Assembly (NCBI RefSeq): GCF_022539315.1
Contig: NC_066342.1
Span: 14,753,402 to 14,817,401, forward strand
From: Serinus canaria
Lineage: Eukaryota; Chordata; Aves; Passeriformes; Fringillidae
DNA: 64,000 bases
Reading direction: 5' to 3'
The notes beneath the pieces were generated by a model, which searched no databases, was not told the DNA's origin, and was given only the letters and a program-made list of their open reading frames with translations. Shown here one piece after another: positions 54,127 to 64,000 of the stretch. The position numbers and the translations under genes are program-made. Position 1 is the stretch's first letter; every line of letters starts with the position of its first letter.

Positions 54127-55492
54127 TGTGGTGGTTTGAGAGGAAGTCAGTTTTTTGGGATGCTGTGGTCAAACCAATAGGTGTTTAGATTTGAATATTG
54201 GCACCTGATGTGGCCACTGAGGACATGGATACGCCTCTGAGAACACAGGGGGTTAAAAGCTGAGAACGCCCAGTGGGAAGCTCTCTTTTTTGGGTTCCAT
54301 CCATGAAGGAGAGATCAGACCTCCCCTGCCCGGCTCTGAGCTGGGCGGGGGAGGGGAGGCCAGGAGGCCTGAGTTGAGGTAGGCTGGGCCTGGGACAGAG
54401 AAGGGACGTGAAAGCCCCTGCAAGATCAAAGGGTGGAGGAGCACTGAGAGGCTTTGGGCAGCCCCCCCCAGGAGAGAGAGAAAGAGAGAGCGAGCTGGTG
54501 TCTGTGCCTGTGCCACTTTGAAATTTGATAGCACGGCCGGCGTGAAGGAGAAGGGGAGGGTACTGGGAGGAGGTGCCTGGCTGGGCAGCCGTGGGAGTTC
54601 TGGACAGCCTGATTCCTTCTGGAGTTGAATGAGAAGAGAGACAGAGATGAGATAAGAGGAAATGGGCCACGAGAGAAGCTGAAAAGAATCTTAGGTGGGA
54701 GGAGGTGATGGAGTGGCCTTTGGCTGGACTTTTCTTGTATGGCCATGGACAGAACCATTTTTCCTGTGACACAGAAACTGCATTTAGGGGGGAGGCAATG
54801 GCTTGGAGCCAAGAGAGTGCAGTGATGTGATGTGAAGGAGTGCGTGAACAGAGACAACAGGTGAGGAGGGTGGTGGTGGTACCCTCCGTCTTCAGGGAAG
54901 AAGAAGAAGAAGATGATCTCTGTTGTGGAGACCCCTCGGCCCCAGGGGGTGAAATTTGGGGGGGACAGGTGTCCCAAAAGTGAGAGACTGCTCTTTTTGG
55001 AACTGGGCAAAGCACCCTTTAAAAAGGAAAACCTTAGAAGCAGCTCTGGTCCATGCACAGTGGTGAGAGCACTGGGCATGGAAGGAAGATGTCACGATGG
55101 CAAAAATGATCTCTGGGCGGTGCCACGTGTGACATGGAAACACAAGAAGTTTCAACTGTGTTTCCAGAGGATGCCTATGGTACAAGAGGGACTCCTCTCT
55201 CCTTGATGAATTGAGAATTGATTATCTGAAGGGTGCTAATGGAATGAGAGTTGGTGATCTGAGGGGTGAATGTATTGGAAATTTGGTGGGGGGGAGGAGG
55301 AATGTTTTTGGAAGGTTTTCACCCCGAGTTCTGTGTGTTTCCTTTTTAGTTGTAGGTTAATAAAGTTTTTTTCCCTTTTATTCCTAAGCTGAAGCCTGCT
55401 TTGATCTATTTCTGATCACATCTCACAGCAGACACCAGGGAGGAAGCATTTTAATGGGGGCACTGGCATTGCGCCAGGCTCAAACCATGACA
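54127..55492 (+). mobile_element. long solo LTR (1.37 kb) in P3 gag
   Basis: TGTGGTGG... to ...CAAACCATGACA, flanked by GCTCC (54122-54126, 55493-55497). GTTAATAAAG near 55360 is the polyadenylation signal, followed by a 130-bp R/U5-like part. The 276- and 217-codon minus-strand frames inside it are antisense and not supported. It sits right after the matrix domain of P3. Confidence 0.88.
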
Positions 55493-55818
55493 GCTCCCCT
55501 AAGCGTCTGCAAAGGTGGATGTACAACAGATTCTGGGCATTTTGCATCATATGTCACTTTATAAAGAGCTCTAGAAGCAGCCAACAACGCCCCTGCATTT
55601 GCGTCTTGCAGGGTGACGCACTCATATAACTTCATGCTAACATCTGCCCAAAACCAGGTTTGAAATAGATATTTTTCTTTCAGAGCTGGATAAGTTTCTT
55701 TTGCCCAAAGCAACAGGGATTCCAAACCCTTTTTTTGCACTTTTGCTGGGTGCTGATTTACTAAGCGTTTTAATTTCTGGAAAGTGTCTGTATCTTCGGT
55801 CGAGAGATTCCCTCCCAT
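55493..55818 (-). pseudogene. gag: P3 gag, matrix domain
   Basis: ATG 55818 opens a frame in MGxxxS context (MGGNLS), the myristoylation signal. About 108 codons of a helical matrix domain follow (QKLKRLVNQHPAKVQKKGLE, SLLLWAKETYPALK) without a stop, up to the LTR insertion at 55493. It is the best kept piece of P3 gag. Confidence 0.88.
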
Positions 55819-56016
55819 CTTGATCCCTTTGAGAGCTTACTGAATCCGGAGTTCAGCTATCAATCCCGATTTCTGTCCTGCAGAGCACAGGATCCTAATC
55901 CTCTAGCCATAAGGAATTCGGATGTCTGATAGTCGAGTTGTTTTACCTCCGGAGGAATTTAGCTGGGATGACTCCATTCCAGGGGATCGTGGGATGAGTT
56001 CTTCTGAGATGAGCGA

Positions 56017-56034
56017 CTCCAACACTAGGCACCA
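56017..56034 (-). promoter_or_regulatory. P3 primer-binding site
   Basis: Minus-strand TGGTGCCTAGTGTTGGAG starts two bases after the LTR end. The tRNA is not identified; it differs from P1 and P2. Confidence 0.6.
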
Positions 56035-56036
56035 GT

Positions 56037-56562
56037 TGTCAGGGTACCTCTTGCCAATTCCCCGACTTCTGAGTCTCAGGCTGGGCCCTCCCAGGGGCCT
56101 CCCCTGTTGGGGGAGACCCTCCTGGAGCGGTTTTGTTTCAGGAAAGAGAGACGCACTGCATATTTCAGTCTTCAGGTTCTTGTTTATTGTTATCTTATCT
56201 AGAGTTTTTCATGCTGTCCACACCAGGCTCAGCACACTGGAAAAACACTGCAAGAATGGCTAACAATCTCTTGTTACAAGGTCTTTTAAGACTAAACTAT
56301 CCAATTAAGAACTTTCACCTAAATTATTTCCCCTTTTAACCCAATACCTGATCCTTAAAACCCGCAATGCGGATTTTTACACCCAATTACAAAATGCCAC
56401 CCAAACCCATGAAGAAAGAGGAAGAAGAAACATGAAGAAGAAACCCAGGATGACACCCTGTGCCCTCTGTCTTGCTTCCACCCACAACATACTAAAAATC
56501 CCAAAACCTAAATTTCTCACCTAAGTGATGCACCTACACTACTCTTTACAATCTACTTCACA
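56037..56562 (-). repeat. P3 5' LTR
   Basis: On the minus strand it ends ACCCTGACA at 56037. AATAAACAAG (complement near 56189) is the polyadenylation signal. The U3 start at TGTGAAG (56562) is the best candidate, because EL gag-like reading resumes just beyond it. No 3' LTR exists to confirm. Confidence 0.75.
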
Positions 56563-57700
56563 CTTTAGTGGATTCTAGTCAATCTTGAAGTTTAGGAAAC
56601 TTTCTCCATGAATGAGGGTCAAAGTCAGTGCTCCCCTGGGGGTCAGGAGACCCCAGAGCAGACAGAGAAATATTCCTGGTGCCCTGCATTTCAACAATCA
56701 TCCACTGGTCGATTGGTCTTGTCTGTGCACTTTCCGCTTCTAGTGCTAGTAGCAACAGCCATTGGTTGAGATTTACTATCTGGAATAGCTGCTGGCATCG
56801 AGCCTGGGGTGTTGGCTGTAGTCTGAGTGACTGGGATAGCTGCTGATTTATCTCCCTGCCCCCCTGCCTCTGTCTGCTGCCCTACAGTATCTAGCATTGT
56901 GCTCATTGCACATGACAGGGCCCAGCTCACTGCAATGATATTTTTCTCCTTAGGGTCATCCTGGTACTTCTCTTTCAGGTATTTCCCCACCTTGGCTGGG
57001 TTCTGAATTTGTTCATGTGGAAAGTCCCAGACTATAGGGTCAGAAAATTCCTTCAGGATTTGGCCAATATCCTCCCATTTCCCACACCACTCAGGATTTC
57101 CCATGCCTGGGTCTACTCCTGGGTCAGGGGTCTCATCAGCCCCTCTAGAAATCTCAGCCCTCATTCTAGAGAAGCTGCAGACTGTATAGAGGAAGCTTAC
57201 CAGATTACATACCAGAAAGATGGTCTCTTTAACATTCAGGGGAAACTGAACATTCTCCAATAGGGAAGTGACAGATTCAGAGGAGAAGAAAGAAAGCAAA
57301 GGCTGAAAAGTCGCATCCCTTGCTCCTCCTCTAACAAACTGGGTGCATAACCATAGCCATAAACCATTCATACCTGGAACAGACTCCAGCACCTTTATAA
57401 ACTTCTTACAAGTCATTACCACCACATCCAGCAGGATAGCTATTCTGGTCACTGATCCTCTGCTGTAAAAACTATGTATTATGGACAATACTAGCTAGAC
57501 CTATTTCAGGATAAGAAAATAAACCTAGGGACCACAGAGGTATTAAGATCTCAAAAAACCCTAGGGACCAGAAACGCAGGCAAGCCTTCACCCCAAGAGA
57601 CATTATGAATTCAAAACCCATGTCTATTAACTGCTTTATACCAACACAGAGTAATGGCAACCAAAATGCACTCAAAACAGGGTTTTTTCCACTCTTTTGA
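56563..57700 (-). pseudogene. gag: EL gag, N-terminal part
   Basis: Frame 57488-56691 reads 265 codons: hydrophobic helices (RIAILLDVVVMTCKKFIKVLE), then PEWCGKWEDIGQILKEFSD and YLKEKYQDDPKEKNIIAVSWAL, then a Ser/Thr/Pro-rich linker. It starts shortly after the primer site, so it is the gag start. A frame change near 56690 leads to a short Pro-rich end before P3. The rest of gag is at 44147-45170. Confidence 0.72.
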
Positions 57701-57718
57701 GCCACATGTTGGGCGCCA
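57701..57718 (-). promoter_or_regulatory. EL primer-binding site, tRNA-Lys-like
   Basis: Minus-strand TGGCGCCCAACATGTGGC lies five bases after the LTR end and resembles the tRNA-Lys(1,2) type with two changes. Confidence 0.65.
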
Positions 57719-57723
57719 AAGTT

Positions 57724-58332
57724 TGTCCTGGTTTAGGGCAAATTTGGGAGAAAACCTCCAAAGCGGGCCCCTCCAGAAAGCAAACCCACACGGCCCCTCC
57801 CCCCAACCAGTTCGGGAAAGATTCCTCCGAGAGAAGTGGAAAGAACCTGTTTATTTAACAGGCAAAACACCCCCCAACAAACAATACCGGATGACAAAAC
57901 TTATTCACTACTCTGAAGAGATGACAAATTCAGAAAGTCTCCTCTGGGAGTGGTCACTGTTATCAGTCCCTCTGGCGATGGGAATGGCTGCTGCAGGCCA
58001 CAAAGTGAAAACTCTTGGTGTTTCCCAGGTCCCAGTCTGGAGCAGGTTCGAATGGTTCCAAGAAAAGGGAAAGAAAAACACTCCAGGGAAAATTCGGACT
58101 GCCTAGCTAAATCAGCTAACAAGCAAAAGCAAAAGAAGGAGCAAGAGCAAAAAGCAAAAGCAGCACTATGTACTGCACCGTCTGTTTCCTGCCGACTGTG
58201 GGGGAGTGAGCAGGCTGATAACAAAACAAACCTTCACTCTTCAGAGCCAGTCTTGAAGGCACAGAACAAAATATCCAGCATAAACAGAACAGACGACTGG
58301 GGATACAAGCATCATAACGTCACCCTAGGACA
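57724..58332 (-). repeat. EL 5' LTR, family U, copy 3
   Basis: 609 bp, TGTCCTAGGGTGACG (58332) to AAACCAGGACA (57724), directly before the primer site. Its right flank is G4 env. Confidence 0.9.
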
Positions 58333-59204
58333 GTATCCTACACTATTTTTTTCCCCCACTATCCCTTGAAGCTGCCAGTTTTTTTGTTTTTCCCATTCCT
58401 GCCTAGTGTATATCTGATTTTAATGCATAAAAACAGTTGATAGGTTTAAATCCTTCACATTTCCCATGGATCGGGAAAAATGAACAAAAGCCTGGGACCA
58501 AGGCCATTCAGTATCATATTGATTAAGGGTGCTCTCAGTCCCTTCCAGCCATTGGGGTGTGACTATTGTACTCAATGTGGGCTTTGTTATAGCATTTATC
58601 TTAAATTTATAAACTAGGCTTTTTAAACCTAATGGATTTGTCAAGTTATTTAGCCAACCACATGTCACATAAGTTGGTTTGGTTAAAGTAAAATTATGCC
58701 AGCAATCAGTTGATTCATTTTTACAATCCTTTGTAATTGCAATATTGTTGGTTCTGGAGCCTAAAGTGTAGTTACCAACAAACTCCTGAAGGGAGCACAG
58801 AGTAAGGGGTATTTGTTTGGTACACTCCCACTTTGTCGTAGGACACAGTTCTGCTGCAGGGATGTAGAAATAGTTTTTTCCATCTGGTTCTGAAAATTTT
58901 CCAGCAGTTGTAATGGAGGAAGCTTTCTCATAGAGACATCCACTTTTCTGTATGCTACCACAATCATTTCACCAATTGTTCCAGTTAGGGTTCTAGTCCA
59001 ATACTTTCGATACCATCCCCACTCACTTGGACGACATACCTCAGAGTCATGAAGAACTATAGTCTCTAGGTTTGGGTGGGGACCCTTGGGATATGATCCT
59101 AGAACATTAGTGTACTTGATGGTAGCTTCAGACCACGACCACTCAGCTGGTTTCTGGCCATGGGGTTGTGGTAGGATGCAGAAAAGTATCACCAGTTTTA
59201 TCAT
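58333..59204 (-). pseudogene. env: G4 env: signal peptide and surface part
   Basis: Frame 59204-58761 starts with a signal peptide (MIKLVILFCILPQPHG) and continues in a surface domain (WYRKYWTRTLTGTIGEMIVV), ending with a stop. Frame 58668-58420 continues with several NxS/T sites (NNLTNPLGLKS). EL cuts it at 58333, so no TM subunit remains. The family within gamma/epsilon-like ERVs is not recognised. Confidence 0.65.
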
Positions 59205-59286
59205 GGTTTAGATGATCTTCATGTCCCTTGGGGTTCTTCTGTAAAAGTAAACACAACAGAATCCTGCCACTAAGAGGCAGAAAAAG

Positions 59287-59940
59287 TTAGGATGATGGAA
59301 TTATACAGCGTGTATTTATCCAATGCTCTTTCCCTAGAGCATCAGAGGCTACCCATGCATATTTATTCAGAGGGGTTTTTAGTACTAGGGGAACTTCCCT
59401 TACAGTAGGGAGGTCCACCAAAACAGGTTGTCCAGGGTAATCTGCTGGATTCTTGAAATCATCTGGTCCCCGTAGAGAGGGAATTATGCTTGGAGCTGTT
59501 GGGAAAAAAACAGTGATTTTGGGGCACCCATTTACCTCCATCTATCATTCACACCTTTCACAGTTTCATATAACTGAACGTCCCAATTTTCCTTCTGTGG
59601 TTTCAAAAGTCGTTTCAAAAGACCATTGGTCCTTTCCACGATCCCGTTAGCTTGAAGGTAGTAAGGGGTGTGAAAAGTCCATTTAATTCCTTCACTTTTT
59701 GCCCAATCCTGTACAACTTTAGCAGTGAAGTAGGACCTGTTGTCAGATTGAATTTCCTGTGGTTTTGGGAAAGTTCCAAACCACCCCTGCAATGCTTTAA
59801 CAGTATTATCTCCTGTAGCTCTTTTAAAAGCATCAGCCTGAACCAACCCAGATATAATCTCTACTCCTACCAGCATGAAGTGTTTACCTCCTGACTTTTT
59901 AAAGGGTCTGATATAATCTACATGCCACACATCCCATAAG
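59287..59940 (-). pseudogene. pol: G4 pol: integrase
   Basis: Frame 59930-59532 has WHVDYIRPF (Asp), IQSDNRSYFTA (second Asp; Arg replaces Gly) and ANGIVERTNG (Glu). Frame 59541-59287 gives the C-terminal domain. The two frames overlap by ten bases, so a single shift separates them. No extra frame lies between this and env (83 bases). Confidence 0.85.
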
Positions 59941-60039
59941 CCTTTACCCTTTCTTAAATGCAGAGGGTCATCTTTCTAGTCATCGGCGACATTGCTAGCA
60001 GGCTGATATGCATGTTTCACACATTTCCCTGGTGACAGG

Positions 60040-60648
60040 TCAACCCCGGGCAAGAGCTTCCTTGTACAAATCTTTTGCACCTGTGCACTGTCTTTTTACA
60101 TGAAGCCATTCTAATAGTTGCTCCCAGTCCTCTGTAATTTGTTCCTTTTTCAGGGGACTTAGTCTTGCTAGCTCATCAGCTTTATTGTTCCATTCTCCTG
60201 CTGGGTTTCCATCTGTCTGGTGAGAGGCCACCCACACCACGACAAAGTTCCCTTGACTTGCGATGTTTAAAATTTCTTGCCACTTTTCCTTTTGCCACAC
60301 TGGAATTCTGTTAACTTCCCAATCATTTTTCTGCCAAAAAGGAAGCCACTTAGTGCATCCTTTATAGACAGCATAGGAGTCAGTGTAGATACAGACAAGA
60401 GAGGTATTTTGTGCCTCACGTTGGAAAACACTCCAAACAGCTATCAGCTCCCCAACCTGAGCACTGCCTTCTCTCTCGGTAATAATTCGTTCACCAGAGG
60501 AAATGTGGAGGGCTGCTGCCCTGTATTTCCACACCTTTCCCTCTTGTTTAGCAGAGGCATCAGTGAACCAAGAATTTGCTGATTGTTTGGGGGAGAAAAG
60601 AGGGGCTACTTTAATTACAGAGGCAGGTTTGTCATGGCTGCTACCCAA
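60040..60648 (-). pseudogene. pol: G4 pol: RNase H
   Basis: An open frame of 202 codons with WFTDASAK (Asp), AQVGELIAVW (Glu), IYTDSYAVY (Asp) and WNNKADELA (Asp), preceded by a SHQTDG loop. All catalytic positions are present. The frame is open to the linker before integrase. Confidence 0.85.
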
Positions 60649-61400
60649 GCTCTCAGTTTCTTATATCACTAAATTTTTTACAGCTCCTGTTATTGAGAAG
60701 ATGTTACAGTAATGTTCAATCTGAGCATACCATTTTCTAACTGAGGCACTCTGGGCCACCCCGTCCCATAGAGGGGTCCCAGTAGTGACTGTCTTAATAA
60801 CTTTGAAAGGGCATCTCAATACAATTGATTGTTGTCATGTAATTTTTTCCACTTCTATGAGAGCTAAGCTAACCACAAACAATCCTTTTTCCCAGGTAGT
60901 GTATCTTTTCTCAGCATCTTTAAAACCAGGGGAATAAAAACCAACAGGCCTCGTCAGACCCCCAGGACCCTGCTGCCATATGTGTACTGATAGCCCTGAG
61001 GAGGCAAATGCCCATTCCACCTGGAAAGGATCTGTAGGATGGATAGGGCACAGTGCTTGATGAGCTGTTGCTTCAAAAATCAGCAATTTCTATTGAAGAA
61101 TCAGCATTTTGTGAATTCTTAATGATAGTGGGGCCCTGGGAAAATGTTAAAATAGACTCTGAAATGTTAGGCTTTGCGTTGTACCTGCGTAAGTAGTATG
61201 ATAAATGATATAATTGTTAGATGTGATGATTGTTTAGTAATTAAATATAATTATTGTATAATCATAAGACGACTCATGAGAAACTATGTTGGAAAATCTA
61301 AGGGGGGCTATGCTTGGCTGAAATCTATGTATACAATAGAACAATATAAGTTTAATAATTAATATGAAAGTTATATAATGGTAGAATATAAAAACATGTT
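60649..61400 (-). pseudogene. pol: G4 pol: RT thumb/connection remnant and deletion
   Basis: Frame 61086-60835 reads an RT connection block (RPVGFYSPGFKDAEKRYTTWEKG). Between it and gag (61400) only about 300 AT-rich bases remain, so capsid, protease and the RT palm were deleted. Confidence 0.7.
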
Positions 61401-61912
61401 CATCCCAAACCCATGTCGGAGTCAGATTTGGGTTTGTACCCCTGACACCCAGAGCTCTTCAATAAAAGCACCTGCATATAATCATTTCTCGTGATTATGT
61501 GTTTCTGAACGCTAACATTAACATGTTCCTCTCTAAGGGCAGCTTGCAACAGATGGATCTCATTCCTTTCTTCATTTAATTGGTTTTGCAAAATTTCAAC
61601 TATGTTTTGAAGGGAGTCTATTATATCTTTTTCCCCACTTCTTCGCTTTAAGCGAGTTTCTATAGCTGCTGTAAGACAAGCTCCCAAAATATAGCAGAGA
61701 ATAGTTTTATTTTTGCCCAGTTCAAATTTTGTTTCATGTTGTAAAGAACATACTCTATCAATAACATTTCCCAAATTTAACCAGTTACTTTGAGCCCATT
61801 CTTCTCCTCCCGGAGAAGGTTTGGCATTATGTTTAGCTAGTAGAGCATAAAATTCAGCTTTAACTTTTGCACTGCAGTTTTCAGTCATTTTGTGAAGGGA
61901 CCAAAACCACAA
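61400..61912 (-). pseudogene. gag: G4 gag, N-terminal part
   Basis: About 160 codons without a stop: charged start (MTENCSAKVKAEFYALLAKH), a Cys-containing middle (RVCSLQHETKFELGKN) and a long coiled coil (DIIDSLQNIVEILQNQLNEE). It lies 3' of the LTR and leader, so it is the gag start. It is followed by the deletion. Confidence 0.65.
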
Positions 61913-62314
61913 CAGGGAGGTACAGACTTAAGTTACAAAATCGCACAGCCTTTGCTGTGTTTCCCATCACTTCCCTGGGTGTGTGAAGAGACAAAATCTG
62001 CCTGGGAGGTTCTGCTTAGTTACTTCAAGTTGGCCCTTCCCTTCCCAGACAGTCCGGATTCACACATACACAAAAACAGTTTCCCCTTTTGCATTAAGAG
62101 ATCTTTTGTGAAATTCTGAAGACAGAACCCTCAATTGAGTATCGGGGTGCTTTTCACCTAAGCGTGTGCAGTTTGCGGGAAATTCGAATCACCCTCCTTG
62201 CTATCTAAACATTGTTCAACCCTTTTGGGATGACGGGCTAGATGTAGCTGGAGTGAAACGTCCTTCTCCTGTTACAGACTACACACAACCCTGCAAACCC
62301 CTCTGTCTGTCAGA
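61913..62314 (-). other. G4 leader
   Basis: Non-coding sequence between primer site and gag. No further feature seen. Confidence 0.5.
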
Positions 62315-62332
62315 ATCCTGTCTGTGACACCA
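62315..62332 (-). promoter_or_regulatory. G4 primer-binding site
   Basis: Minus-strand TGGTGTCACAGACAGGAT, six bases after the LTR end at 62339. The tRNA is not identified. Confidence 0.6.
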
Positions 62333-62338
62333 GTTTAA

Positions 62339-63250
62339 TGTCGCAATCTGCTAGTATAAGTGGGAGTCTTGATGGTTGATTAACTGATCTCGGAGTACAA
62401 AAAACAACGCATTTCAGTATTAATCAAAACAAATGCACCTTTTATTGTGTGCCCACAGCAAATGCAATAGAAGGATTAGAAAGGAGATAAAGGATAGAGA
62501 AAGAAAGAGGGGGAGGGGAATGTTGCTTCCAACAGAGAGACAAAATCCTCTTGGTCCAGCCAATAGATTCTTCTTGTCGCATCGAAGAGAATCTAAAAGG
62601 CCTTGGTTAACTCAGGGGTCTATTACAGTCCTCTGCCGAAGGGGGAACAGGTAATAAGGTAATACCAATTAACAACAGGTACAGACAGTCCGTGTTCTCA
62701 GCAGTAAGCGGGACCCATTCTTTTCTTGGTCCAGCGACCACACCTGCAGGCAAGGCTTGGCAAACACCTCGCTTCAGTCAGGCCAGCACCTCTGTGTTAG
62801 AATTATAAGGGTCTCAGTCTCGGTCCTTGGGGGGGGGCTTCAAACTCTGTCCTTGATGGTGGTCATGAGGCAGATGAGGTATTTTTTGTGGGGAACACCA
62901 AAGTTACCTCAGAAAGTCAGACTTTCTTCAAAGCGGGTGGCATCTGGCCAAGAGGTAAGGAAATTCATAGGCTATTGTGATGAGTGGGGATCATGAAGCA
63001 GGTGTAAGACTGTGGTGACACAGCAAGCATACCTGAAAACAATAACTTGGCGACCATCCACCTCAACCAGGCCAGAACTCCAGCGAGGGTCTTCAGGGTC
63101 TGAGTCTCTGTCCTTGCGACGGTCATGAGGCAAATGAGGGAAACTTTGGACCATCTCTTACACCTCTGCACCTTGCCCAAGCTGGACTTTCCACCCCCCC
63201 CTACCCTGAGGAATGGGCCACACGATTACCCCTCTCAGCCGTGGTGCTAA
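62339..63250 (-). repeat. G4 5' LTR (U3 end not fixed)
   Basis: On the minus strand it ends GCGACA at 62339, with AATAAA (complement of 62441-62446). The long U3 contains a diverged repeat: about 62775-62880 and 63055-63145 share GTCTCAGTCTC...GTCATGAGGCAGATGAGG-type sequence. The right edge is uncertain and could lie beyond 63250. Confidence 0.6.
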
Positions 63251-64000
63251 AAAGGTCCTATGATACTATAGTCCCCCCTCGCTTTGGGGTTGGCCTCTCA
63301 GGGCTTCAGTACTGCCGGGCCTCTGGGAAGGGCCCTGAATCTGCTTGCCTCTGGTGCCAGTTCACCTGTGAGGCTGTCTGTGTGTGACTCACTCTCTCCC
63401 CACAGTCCCTACACACTGGGGAGCAATGGCTTGTTTGCAGGTCACATGCACCTTTTACTACAGACCCCCCACCCACCCAGGAAGCTGAAGCTGATTTTGA
63501 GCGTGACTCACTCTCACGCACAACAAGACAACAATAAGATGCCTTTTACTTTCAAATCACTTGGTAAAAACTCAGATGTTATTGGCCATTTCAAGGTGCT
63601 CTTGGATCCCACATCCCTGAGTCTCTAGTGTTTGCTACTCTCAACCTAGCAGCTTTTAAGCCTAGATGCTTTTGAGTTTGCTGCTCTCAGCCTAGCAGCT
63701 TTTAAGCCTATGTGCTCTTGAGTTTGGCACTCCCATATCTCATGTGTGGTTTTAGACCCTCAACCTAGCAAAATTTCTAGGGGCCACCTCCACTTTTTAT
63801 CCCACTTTTCCAGTGGATTGTGCCAGGAAAACCCTCGGCTCCCTCTCTCCAAGGGGTTTCCACCCCTTCCCTGAGACCCTGTCCCAGTTGCCCCACGGGA
63901 TTATCTCACACCTTTTATGTCTCGCTTCATCTCTTTACTGGCCGGTTTTCTCTCAAAAAGACAGAACCGCAGCATGGGAGACCCCTCACTCACATAGCAG
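63251..64000. other. unassigned, with a 46-bp tandem duplication
   Basis: No supported gene. Two 46-bp units (63631-63676, 63677-63722) and the start of a third lie in tandem. The sequence may be more U3 of the G4 LTR or another LTR. Confidence 0.4.
63631..63722. repeat. 46-bp tandem repeat, two units
   Basis: Units begin TTTGCTACTCTCAACC and TTTGCTGCTCTCAGCC and share AGCAGCTTTTAAGCCTA. They differ at a few sites. Confidence 0.9.

Larger units (their letters stand above)
40022..58332 (-). mobile_element. element EL: env-less ERVL-like element, heavily interrupted
   Basis: Minus strand. Left LTR (U) 40022-40665 with polypurine tract at its right; integrase, RNase H, RT, protease and gag end over 40971-45170; gag start at 56600-57700; primer site and right LTR (U) 57724-58332. 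P3 sits between 45224 and about 56562. The outer flanks do not match (G5 on the left, G4 env on the right) and no duplication is visible, so the two ends may not stem from one clean insertion. Class III (ERVL-like) is inferred from pol likeness, absence of env, and the 5-bp duplication of LTR U copy 1. Confidence 0.75.

Noticed and set aside
54185..55079. Minus-strand frames of 276 and 217 codons
   Set aside because: They lie antisense within a solo LTR with its own target duplication. No domain seen.
1..64000. tRNA or rRNA genes and host protein exons
   Set aside because: Looked for tRNA-like cloverleaf ends and splice-bounded exons with known domains; none could be supported. The tRNA-like pieces are primer-binding sites.

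Overview
This looks like a repeat-dense stretch of a bird genome, most likely a songbird. It has two chicken-repeat-1 (CR1) LINEs, one ending in the ATTCTGTG-type tail, and alpharetrovirus-like and gammaretrovirus-like endogenous retroviruses (ERVs). I found no convincing host gene, tRNA or rRNA. Density and nesting of ERVs would fit a W chromosome or a pericentromeric region, but that is inference. A run of exactly 500 N (31445-31944) is an assembly gap.

Layout. 1-560: minus-strand LTR and leader of an ERV leaving the window. 986-3920: a plus-strand CR1 broken by two LTRs of one family (W). 3921-14145: a gamma-like env and 3' LTR (G3), into whose env tail a full 8.2 kb class II provirus (P1, 5335-13528) inserted with a 6-bp target duplication. 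14.3-16.5 kb: two solo LTRs. 17.05-22.9 kb: a gammaretroviral pol-env fragment (G1) with two LTR insertions. 23.26-31.0 kb: a gammaretroviral gag-pro-pol fragment (G2) split inside its nucleocapsid zinc knuckle by an env-less class II provirus (P2, 23544-30321). 31.0-34.1 kb: LTRs and remnants around the gap. 34.14-37.5 kb: a minus-strand CR1 with most of ORF2. 38.5-40.02 kb: an LTR, leader and gag start (G5). 40.02-58.33 kb: an env-less ERVL-like element (EL, minus) whose gag is interrupted by a class II provirus (P3, minus), itself interrupted by LTR X, LTR Y (twice) and a 1.4 kb LTR. 58.34-62.3 kb: a further gamma/epsilon-like ERV (G4, minus) with its 5' LTR.

P1 is the key element. Its LTRs are both 365 bp with six differences (all transitions), and its primer-binding site matches the tRNA-Trp type used by avian leukosis viruses. 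Gag, dUTPase-protease and pol are laid out as in betaretroviruses, with -1 slippery sites GGGAAAC and GGATTTT, while Env is alpharetrovirus-like. Between pol and env lies an extra cysteine/tryptophan-rich reading frame of about 221 codons. It starts inside the integrase gene and ends in an ATGA overlap with the env signal peptide. A decayed Cys-rich frame with a similar cysteine pattern sits at the same place in the unrelated fragment G1. This possible shared accessory module is the best candidate here for something undescribed.

Target-site duplications are visible for at least ten insertions, so relative ages can be read from the nesting: EL before P3 before LTR X before LTR Y; G2 before P2; G3 before P1. 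All viral genes carry stops or frameshifts except short domains. They are described as found and are not reconstructed.
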